A stretch of 11,722 nucleotides of DNA from positions 1-11,722 of the forward strand of contig JAOQAL010000682.1 of the NCBI GenBank assembly GCA_025963615.1. The letters run 5' to 3'. Below, piece by piece: positions 6,082 to 11,722 of this stretch; the first letter of the stretch is position 1; every line of letters starts with the position of its first letter. A program made the position numbers and the translations under genes. The notes under the pieces are model-generated. The model did no database searches. It saw nothing but the letters and a program-made list of their open reading frames with translations, and was not told the origin of the DNA. The DNA comes from Chitinophagaceae bacterium. Its GTDB lineage: Bacteria > Bacteroidota > Bacteroidia > Chitinophagales > Chitinophagaceae.

Positions 6082-6430
6082 TCAATCACATAAGTTTTCT
6101 CCACTGTCTAAGAGTTCGACATGCTGGAAGGGGTAAATGAAAAGCGCCTTGATAGCATAATTTCTCCGATGTTCTATTACCCGGTGATATAAGTCGGTGT
6201 CTGTTAATGGGCTTTTTCCAATGTCCGTATTCATTAATTAGACTATATCATATAAATGCCTGGATTGAGGGTCAGCCAGAATAAAATCTACACCGTTATG
6301 CACGAATTTTTCATGTAAAAGAGCGTACACCGAACTCAAGTTTAACTTCAACAGCCAACCAGGGATGGGGATCATACAATGATCTATACTTGATATACAG
6401 ACTTTGTGGGTCTTTATCCGGTATTATCAT
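6082..6430 (-). pseudogene. Broken C-terminal part of an AbiEii/AbiGii-type nucleotidyltransferase toxin
   Basis: Two minus-strand frames give matching consecutive pieces of the AbiEii family. Frame one (6430-6311) reads DPQSLYIKYRSLYD and then VEVKLEFGVRS, the family's conserved V-K-hydrophobic-E-F-G-x-R-S strand, and stops at a TGA. The neighbouring frame continues from about 6315 with ADPQSRHLYDIV, hits an in-frame TAA (6240-6238), then resumes LMNTDIGKSPLTDTDLYHRV and IEHRRNYA before a TGA at 6084-6082. RHLYDL and the L-Y-x-x-V-x-H-R helix are typical of this toxin's C-terminal part. The N-terminal nucleotidyltransferase core (GGT and DxD-type motifs) is absent; the response regulator gene lies there instead, its TGA overlapping the fragment's first ATG. 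No AbiEi-type antitoxin is present. A frameshift, a nonsense codon and two-sided truncation mean it is dead. Confidence 0.78.
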
Positions 6431-7179
6431 TCATTTTTGGCAATAAGCTTCTTCAACAGCATCTCTTTATTAGTTCTTGAAATATAAATATGTGCATTAT
6501 CGCTCATCACAAGATAGCCGCCATCGCCTTTCACATATTTTTCAATTTCATCGAGGTTGACTAAGAACGAACGGTGCACACGAAGAAATGAATGGTCGTC
6601 GAGCAATTCTTCGATCACTTTCAACGTGGACGATACTACAATTTTATTGCTGTTCTTCAGCACAAGGGTGGTATAATTATCGTTGGCTTCGCAACTGATA
6701 ATAGACTTCACAGGGACCATTTGCAACCCTTCCATCGTGGGCAAGGCAATCTTATGGCTAGCAGCGGATGGATGTTTCATTTTATCCAGGATGATCTTCA
6801 ACTGTTCGGGCAGCGGCGCTTCCCTGCGATTAATTACTTTTTGTACGGAATTCTGTAACTCTTCACGATCAAGCGGCTTCAGCAGGTAGTCAATAGCGCT
6901 GACCTTGATCGCCTTTAGTGCATACGCGTCATAGCTGGTGACAAAAATGAGATGAAAATTTACCGCAGGCAATTGTTCGAGCATTTCAAACCCGTTCATC
7001 TTCGGCATTTCCACGTCAAGAAATACCAGGTCAGGCTTCAATTGCGGTATTGCGGCAAGACCCTCCAGGCCATTGGTACAGGCTTTGAGTACCATTACCT
7101 CCGGGCAATATCTTTTCAACAAGGTTTCCAATGTTTTACAACAAAGGGGTTCATCGTCTATTATAATAGCATTAATCAT
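6427..7179 (-). CDS. LytTR-family response regulator
   Basis: The protein has 250 residues. The receiver domain covers about 1-120: acidic pair Asp8/Asp9 in IIIDDEP, phosphoacceptor Asp55 in LVFLDVEMPKMNG, Thr81 in FVTSYD and Lys101 in LLKPLD, so it should be phosphorylatable. A linker leads to a LytTR DNA-binding domain (about 143-246) with the family landmarks SIISCEANDNYTTL (164-177), FLRVHRSFLVNL (198-209) and ISRTNKEMLLKKL. It begins 10 bases after the stop of the histidine kinase gene on the same strand, so the pair is one operon with the kinase first. Target genes are unknown. Its stop lies at the junction with the decayed AbiEii fragment but the gene itself is full length. Confidence 0.93.
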   Translation of the reverse strand: MINAIIIDDEPLCCKTLETLLKRYCPEVMVLKACTNGLEGLAAIPQLKPDLVFLDVEMPKMNGFEMLEQLPAVNFHLIFVTSYDAYALKAIKVSAIDYLLKPLDREELQNSVQKVINRREAPLPEQLKIILDKMKHPSAASHKIALPTMEGLQMVPVKSIISCEANDNYTTLVLKNSNKIVVSSTLKVIEELLDDHSFLRVHRSFLVNLDEIEKYVKGDGGYLVMSDNAHIYISRTNKEMLLKKLIAKNE

Positions 7180-7189
7180 CCGTTATTTT

Positions 7190-9412
7190 TTATGCCGCAA
7201 CTTCATTAGCTTTTTGGTATGCGATCGTTAAAATTACTTTAGTTCCCGCGCTTACACCATTTTCACCTGCGAGATCCTCAATTTCAAAATTTACAGTTGC
7301 ATTATTTTCTTCGCTGAATAATGACAGTCGTTGACGTGTAATTTGCAGACCTAGTGATTTTTCTTTTTTGGGTAATTTGCTCTTGAATGTCTCCGCCTGT
7401 TTTCTCCCTATTCCATTATCTGTAATCGTACACTCAAGGAGATATTCTTCCGCCCGAATGTTGACATTAATGTGCCCATGGCCTTCCTTATTCCTGAAGC
7501 CGTGCCAGATAGCATTTTCACAAAATGGCTGCAGGAGCATCGGAGGTATGGAAACCGTCCCCGCATCTGCGGCATTGTTGAATGTAATGCTGTAATCAAA
7601 AGCATTGTCAAAACGAAGTCGCTCCAGGTCAAGGTATAGTTCCAGCATCTTTAATTCATCTTCCAGCGGTATCATGGGTTCTTGCGCATTCAGGACCATT
7701 CTCATCAGGCGCGAGAACCGGGTAAGATAGTCAGACGCCTTGTCCTTATCATTTTCCATGATAAACCAGTTGATCGAACTAAGGCTGTTAAATATGAAAT
7801 GGGGGTTCATTTGTGCCCGCAATGCCTGCATTTGCAGATCGGACGCCTCCCGTTTCAGTTCTACCTGTTTTTTTTCGTGCTGAAGCCCCTGCACAGTTAA
7901 TGCATTTTCTAAACGCAGTCTTTCGTTTTTGCGTTTTAATGAGATGGCCCTGTAAACAAAAATTCCTGCCAGCAGGAACGCTGCCAGGAGAATGAAGAGG
8001 AAGTTTTTTTGCTGCGATTCCTGTTTGAGCTCTTCTGTTTTTAGTTTATTGTCCTTGTCCAATAGCGATAATTGTGTCTTTGTTTGTTGGGTTTTTGCAT
8101 CCAGTTTTTGTTTATACAGCCTCAAAAAAAATTGTCTATTGTCGATGGAATCCTTGATCACATAATGTTTCATGAGGTATTCATAGGCGCTGTCGTTATT
8201 GTGCAGGTGATGATAGATGGAAGAAAGCACCTGGTAGCTTTTCATCATTAAAGGCCTGTCATTATGTGTTTCCATAACGGTCAGTCCTTTTTTTTCGTAA
8301 AGCAAAGCCGAATCAAAGTTGCCCTTCTTATTGTAGACATCCCCCATGAGGACCCATTCTCTGGCAATACCATATTTGTTGTTGAAGGGCTTAAACCATT
8401 CAATGTCCATTCGATGGATATTCAAAGCTGAATCATACTCCTTGTTGGCAAGGCAAATTTTTGCAAGTATGGCATAGCCCGAGGCTTTTGAGCCTCCCGC
8501 TGAAGCTTCGAAGTCAGGACCGTTTCTCCAGCGTTTCCAATAATGCAGGGCAGAATCGTATTGTTTCATTTCACAAAAAAGTCCTGCGATCTCGTTATCC
8601 ATGTGCCAGCCGGGTCCTTTTTCCAGGGAATGCTTTTCTGCTTCTTTTAGGTAATTCATCGCAATATCATAATCACCTATTGAAGTGTACAAGCCCGCCA
8701 TAGTTTCTAATGAAACGCCCACAAGAAATTGATGCCAGTTGACAAATTTTACATTTTCATTTTTCAGGTATTCAATACCTTTCTCCGCATATTCAAAAGC
8801 TCTTTCATAGTTTCCTTCACCGGCATAATCAGTAGCACCCCAGGTGTAGAAATTTGCGAGCGCTTCAGTATCTTTTGCCAATTGAAAATAGTATTCGGCT
8901 TTATTAGAGCCGTCCAGGGATTGTTCGACTGGTTCAAAAGGGGTTTGCAGTGTACCCAATGCGCTATAGGCCTTCCCTAAAATTTCATAATTTTTAGACT
9001 GTTCGCCTATAACAATAGCCTTCCTGATATTTTCTTCTCTGATAGTCCTGTCCTTAAGGGGCGCCTGGGAAATCGATTCAGGCGAGCCATGTTGGAACAA
9101 ATTGATCAGGGCCATGGCAATCCCATCTTTGTAGCCAATTTTATTGGCCAGTTCGTAGGCTTTGCTTCCGTAAAATTTTATAGTGTCATATTTGCGGTGC
9201 ATGAGCACGGTATCCCATCTGGCACCAATCAGTTCAGTCATCTCGCTGATCGAGTTCAAAAGGTCAACTTTTGCTTTGCCCTCTGCAGAAACCAGGGCTT
9301 TTTTCATGTTATTATACCTGATACTGTCTGTTTTGTCTTTGCCAAAGTCCTGGCAAATGCCAACTGAAATAAAGGAGGCAATTAATACAGTTGTCAATAC
9401 GTATTTTATCAT
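7190..9412 (-). CDS. TPR-containing LytS-type sensor histidine kinase
   Basis: The protein has 740 residues. A hydrophobic signal peptide (about 4-20) is followed by a periplasmic region of TPR-like helical repeats, with recognisable units near 201-217, 247-262, 285-296, 325-338, 365-379 and 405-420. A coiled coil (about 430-468) leads to one membrane segment (about 470-489), then a second coiled coil (490-530). The kinase core is of the His_kinase/LytS type: phospho-accepting His538 in RAQMNPHFIFNSLSSI, N-box PFCENAIWHGF (629-639), G1 box DNGIGR (665-670) and SLGLQITRQRL (686-696). Such kinases pair with LytTR regulators, and one follows 10 bases downstream. AGGA sits 7 bases before the ATG. 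The signal is unknown; the TPR region probably senses it through a protein or envelope partner. Confidence 0.93.
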   Translation of the reverse strand: MIKYVLTTVLIASFISVGICQDFGKDKTDSIRYNNMKKALVSAEGKAKVDLLNSISEMTELIGARWDTVLMHRKYDTIKFYGSKAYELANKIGYKDGIAMALINLFQHGSPESISQAPLKDRTIREENIRKAIVIGEQSKNYEILGKAYSALGTLQTPFEPVEQSLDGSNKAEYYFQLAKDTEALANFYTWGATDYAGEGNYERAFEYAEKGIEYLKNENVKFVNWHQFLVGVSLETMAGLYTSIGDYDIAMNYLKEAEKHSLEKGPGWHMDNEIAGLFCEMKQYDSALHYWKRWRNGPDFEASAGGSKASGYAILAKICLANKEYDSALNIHRMDIEWFKPFNNKYGIAREWVLMGDVYNKKGNFDSALLYEKKGLTVMETHNDRPLMMKSYQVLSSIYHHLHNNDSAYEYLMKHYVIKDSIDNRQFFLRLYKQKLDAKTQQTKTQLSLLDKDNKLKTEELKQESQQKNFLFILLAAFLLAGIFVYRAISLKRKNERLRLENALTVQGLQHEKKQVELKREASDLQMQALRAQMNPHFIFNSLSSINWFIMENDKDKASDYLTRFSRLMRMVLNAQEPMIPLEDELKMLELYLDLERLRFDNAFDYSITFNNAADAGTVSIPPMLLQPFCENAIWHGFRNKEGHGHINVNIRAEEYLLECTITDNGIGRKQAETFKSKLPKKEKSLGLQITRQRLSLFSEENNATVNFEIEDLAGENGVSAGTKVILTIAYQKANEVAA

Positions 9413-9593
9413 AATAATCCTGTGGCCTGGTTTGATTAAAGATCATTTAGTAAGATACAAAATTCAGCAGGCGTTCAGTGTTATAAAAGTAGAAGTAACT
9501 CAGGCAGGGTTTCTGTAGAATGAGTGAGGAAGTGCTCTGGCAGGGTAGAGCGATAAATGGAGTGAGTGAAAGGGGTTGAACGGAGGAGCCATT

Positions 9594-9872
9594 TTATTCC
9601 CTGTCCGGCAACAATTTTTTCAGTAAAAGCTCTTTTTTACTTCTCGACACGTCTATAGAAGATGCCCACTTTATATAGTAACAGATTGCTTTTTTATAAT
9701 TGTCAATATTACCTTCTTCGTTAGGTAATTTATTATTTTGAACTTCTTTGGCAAGTGCGAGGGCCACGCTTGAATATTTAGTGAAAAGTGAATCCCTGAC
9801 GGCCTTCGCAGAGGCAGAATCCCTGGAATTACTCTTGACTGAATAACTTAATTTAAGGTGGATTTCCTTTTT
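9594..9872 (-). pseudogene. Start-less open frame, probably the C-terminal part of a broken gene
   Basis: A minus-strand frame is open for 92 codons between a TGA (9875-9873) and a TAA (9596-9594). It reads like real protein: SAKAVRDSLFTKYSSVALAL, then AKEVQNNKLPNEEG, YKKAICYYIKWASSIDVSRS and KKELLLKKLLPDRE at the end, a largely helical, lysine-rich and hydrophilic composition. It has no ATG, and the first GTG lies about 32 codons in. A run of six adenines sits at the upstream boundary, a typical site of indels, and another open frame ends just upstream. I do not recognise the family. The likeliest reading is a gene broken by a frameshift, but a sequencing error or an alternative start is possible. 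Confidence 0.45.
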
Positions 9873-9876
9873 TCAT

Positions 9877-10056
9877 TCACTGAATAAAAAGCATTGCACG
9901 AAGCCCATGAAATGAGAGACGCAAGTATTCATCTGTCAACGAATTGCTATCTGTTAATTCTTTGACGCCACTGCTGCTTTGGCTATGTTGCAGCATCCCT
10001 TTCATAATAGCATCTGCCCTTTTAAGGCTTATTACGCACAATAAAAAACGTTTTTA
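9877..10056 (-). pseudogene. Short open frame, possible N-terminal part of the same broken gene
   Basis: A minus-strand frame is open between a TAA (10056-10054) and a TGA (9879-9877). It reads KRFLLCVISLKRADAI, then from an ATG at 10005 continues 42 codons: MKGMLQHSQSSSGVKELTDS, then NSLTDEYLRLSFHGLRAM. The first stretch (KRFLLCVISL) resembles the start of a signal peptide but lacks an ATG. The frame ends 2 bases before the boundary of the next minus-strand frame, which suggests one gene of about 140 codons split by a frameshift. An independent 42-residue peptide is the alternative. No known family was recognised. Confidence 0.35.
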
Positions 10057-10145
10057 ACCGTAATAGTGGCTGTTCGTAAAGTTTTTAAAGAGCCGGATTT
10101 TTACTATCGTAATAAACCCGGACATTTACTATTAAATTATTTGTG

Positions 10146-10781
10146 ATGAAGAAAATTAAAGTGATGGTGGTTGAAGATCATAAATTGGTAAGGGAAATGT
10201 GGATTAAGTCGCTCATAGTAAACACTGACATAGAGGTGGTGGGTGAGAGTGGCATCTTTGATGAGGCTATTGAAATGATAAAAGACAAGAACCCGGACAT
10301 TGTGCTGCTTGATATTAACCTGGGGCCAGCTTCGGGATTTGACGCTGTACCATTCATCCGCCAGTTTTCGCCCCTTACAAAGATCATAGCAGTTACCATG
10401 CATGCCCAGCCGACTTATTGCAAAAAAATGCTGGGCTTGGGGGCCATGGGATACGTAACTAAAAACTCATCCCAAAAAGAAATGTTCAAGGCGATTGAAG
10501 AAGTGATGCAGGGCAGAACATTTGTTTGTAATGAAATAAAAGACATTTTAGTAAAGCAGGAGATGGCCGATGAGCCTAATGGTATAAAAGAGCTAACATC
10601 TCGTGAAATAGAAATTATCAAATTTCTTAAAGAAGGTTTAACTTCTAAAGAGATCGCAACAAAATTTAATCGTTCCTTTAAAACAGTGGAAGTACACCGA
10701 CATAATATTCTTAAAAAGCTGAAATTGAATAACACGGCTTCCCTCATCCAGCATATCTATTCAACAGAACCTTCTTTTTAA
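10146..10781 (+). CDS. NarL/FixJ-type response regulator (receiver plus LuxR helix-turn-helix)
   Basis: The protein has 211 residues from the ATG at 10146. An in-frame GTG at 10143 could add one residue, but the ATG gives the normal start MKKIKVMVVEDHKLVRE. The receiver domain covers 1-120: acidic Glu10/Asp11, phosphoacceptor Asp56 in IVLLDINLGP, Thr84 in AVTMH and Lys106 in YVTKNSS. The LuxR/GerE DNA-binding domain (about 147-207) includes LTSREIEIIKFLKEGLTSKE and FKTVEVHRHNILKKLKL, with the ELT-REIEI and K-TVE-HR motifs intact. It should be a phosphorylation-dependent transcription factor. No histidine kinase adjoins it: the nearest kinase has its own LytTR partner and lies 730 bases away on the other strand. 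It is therefore an orphan in this window. No clear TAnnTTTG promoter was found upstream. Confidence 0.92.
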   Translation: MKKIKVMVVEDHKLVREMWIKSLIVNTDIEVVGESGIFDEAIEMIKDKNPDIVLLDINLGPASGFDAVPFIRQFSPLTKIIAVTMHAQPTYCKKMLGLGAMGYVTKNSSQKEMFKAIEEVMQGRTFVCNEIKDILVKQEMADEPNGIKELTSREIEIIKFLKEGLTSKEIATKFNRSFKTVEVHRHNILKKLKLNNTASLIQHIYSTEPSF

Positions 10782-10807
10782 TATTAACTTTCGAACATTT
10801 AGAGTAA

Positions 10808-11110
10808 TTTATCCTGCATGCGGATGCCATTGTTGCCAAACAGAAAAAGTATTCAATAAGACTTGTGGCGCAGGCCAGGAAACTGGAAAATGGACAAGTC
10901 GCGGCGTTTGTATTACCGCAGTTTGTAGCGGAACCGGATCCGCCCTCCTTTGTCAGTGATGAATACAATGCTGTGCTGATGGAAAGTTCCTTTTCCGACA
11001 AACAATTTTTTTACAGCAAGGGCGGTGGCAGTTTCCCCACGGCTTCGGTTGTGTTAAGCGATTTACCGTTTGTTACCATAATAAGTACGAGTATAAAAAG
11101 CAAAAGTATC
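10808..11110 (+). pseudogene. hom: Homoserine dehydrogenase fragment, truncated and frameshifted
   Basis: Frame one opens after a TAA (10805-10807) and reads AKQKKYSIRLVAQARKLENG, then AAFVLPQFVAEP, DEYNAVLMESSFSDKQFFYS and KGGGSFPTASVVLSDL. This is the catalytic/C-terminal part of homoserine dehydrogenase (aspartate to threonine/methionine pathway). FYGxGAGxxPTAxxVxSD is its conserved block, here with the central Ala replaced by Gly. After about 11055 likeness moves to another frame, YHNKYEYKKQKYLIKN, matching the YEYKK segment that follows in Bacteroidota enzymes, so there is a frameshift. The NAD-binding domain and most of the catalytic domain are missing; only about 100 of some 400 residues remain. 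A GTG at 10865 opens an 87-codon frame, but a working enzyme is not possible. Confidence 0.8.
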
Positions 11111-11113
11111 TCA

Positions 11114-11722
11114 TCAAAAATCCGCTGAAATGGTGGTGGACTTCCACTCTTCGAGTTCCGCGGTCATTGCAGCCAGTTTTGCCGATGCGCGGTTATATGC
11201 GTCCCGTCCCAAATACAAGTGAATTGGGGGATGCTCCTTTTCAGCAAGTCCGATTAGTATTTCTGAAGCCTTTTCGGGGTCACCCGGCTGCTGGCCGTTA
11301 TTTGCCAAATAGCGCTCCTGCGTATCTTTGACGGCCTGATAGCCATCAAGCTTACTCCCGGTGTAAGCCAGTGAGTTTTTGCTCAAAAAGCCGGTTCGGA
11401 AACCTGATGGCTCAACTACAGTAACCTTAATTTCAAATTCTTTGACATCAAGCGCGATCACTTCGGAAAAAGCGGCCACCGCGGCTTTGGTAGCTGAATA
11501 AACAGACCAACCTGGAGCACCCACAAAACCGGCCACCGAACCGATATTAATAATGTAACCCGATTTTTGCCTGCGCATTACCGGCAGTATACTCTTTACC
11601 ACATCTATGATTGCGAATATGTTGACATTAAAAATATTCCGGATATCCTGCTCAGCTATTTCTTCTACAGTTCCCGCCATTCCGTAACCAGCGTTGTTAA
11701 CTACCACATCGATCTGTCCGAA
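11114..11722 (-). CDS. Short-chain dehydrogenase/reductase (SDR), cut by the right edge
   Basis: A minus-strand frame is open from the window edge to a TGA at 11116-11114, giving 202 residues. The first visible residues read FGQIDVVVNNAGYG, so the start and the nucleotide-binding TGxxxGxG motif lie outside; about 75 residues should be missing from a normal protein of about 280. The visible catalytic residues, counted from the edge, are Asn34 (NVNIF), Ser62 (NIGSVAG), Tyr75 and Lys79 (YSATKAA), with the cofactor-binding VEPSGFRTGF at 103-112. This is a classical SDR, NAD(P)-dependent, acting on an unknown alcohol or carbonyl. Its stop region overlaps the end of the decayed homoserine dehydrogenase frame on the opposite strand. 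A GTG at 11707 lies inside the conserved core and is not a true start. Confidence 0.93.
   Translation of the reverse strand, partial: FGQIDVVVNNAGYGMAGTVEEIAEQDIRNIFNVNIFAIIDVVKSILPVMRRQKSGYIINIGSVAGFVGAPGWSVYSATKAAVAAFSEVIALDVKEFEIKVTVVEPSGFRTGFLSKNSLAYTGSKLDGYQAVKDTQERYLANNGQQPGDPEKASEILIGLAEKEHPPIHLYLGRDAYNRASAKLAAMTAELEEWKSTTISADF

Noticed and set aside
9413..9480. Possible TTTTG box upstream of the histidine kinase gene
   Set aside because: No TAnnTTTG box lies at a suitable spacing downstream of it, so no promoter is called.
9183..9518. Plus-strand open frame of 111 codons over the kinase gene start
   Set aside because: It is mostly antisense to the well-supported kinase N-terminus, and the translation shows no motif or plausible composition.
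9522..9581. Tiny plus-strand ORF (19 codons) starting ATGAGTGAGGAA
   Set aside because: It has no ribosome binding site or promoter, and its length is expected by chance.
10415..10747. Minus-strand open frame of 110 codons opposite the NarL-type regulator
   Set aside because: It is antisense to a clear receiver/LuxR coding region, and its reading has no recognisable domain.

Overview
The window looks like chromosomal DNA of a Bacteroidota bacterium, most likely Chitinophagaceae or a near relative. The signs are a secreted NHL-repeat protein with a C-terminal type IX secretion (T9SS) sorting domain, a LytS/LytTR two-component pair with a TPR sensor region, an ArsR-SRPBCC-DoxX operon, a TTTG/TAnnTTTG promoter of the Bacteroidota type, and homoserine dehydrogenase remains whose wording matches Bacteroidota enzymes. 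The assignment comes from reading the sequence, not from a search.

Layout, left to right. (1) 1-637: the first 27 codons of an unidentified minus-strand gene, then about 550 bases with no convincing gene and one perfect 15-bp palindrome. (2) 638-2308: a secreted beta-propeller-type protein with six NHL-like units of exactly 57 residues, a Fn3-like domain and a T9SS sorting domain. (3) 2435-3667: a promoter overlapped by two palindromic operator-like sites, then ArsR-type repressor, SRPBCC/AHSA1 protein and DoxX-like membrane protein, with gaps of 1 and 6 nt. A YdeI/DUF1801 protein follows (3761-4378). (4) 4530-6430: a patch of gene wreckage containing an N-terminal scrap of a DUF234-type AAA ATPase, the C-terminal half of a PIN-domain protein and a broken C-terminal part of an AbiEii-type nucleotidyltransferase toxin. 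One intact alpha/beta hydrolase (5282-5938, minus) sits among them. (5) 6427-9412, minus strand: a TPR sensor histidine kinase followed by its LytTR response regulator, an evident operon. (6) 9594-10056, minus: open frames without a usable start that look like a frameshifted, unidentified gene. (7) 10146-10781: an orphan NarL/LuxR-type response regulator. (8) 10808-11110: a truncated, frameshifted homoserine dehydrogenase fragment. (9) 11114-11722, minus: a short-chain dehydrogenase running off the right edge.

The intact genes form three units: an autoregulated ArsR operon, a LytS/LytTR two-component system, and separate single genes. The outstanding feature is the density of gene fossils. 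Five probable broken genes lie in the right-hand 7 kb, three of them from ATPase, PIN or AbiEii families associated with toxin-antitoxin, defence or mobile DNA. No intact transposase, integrase, CRISPR array, tRNA or rRNA was seen. I found no convincing new multi-gene system. The items most worth checking are the ArsR operator architecture, the toxin/defence fossil patch, and the start-less reading frame at 9594-9872.
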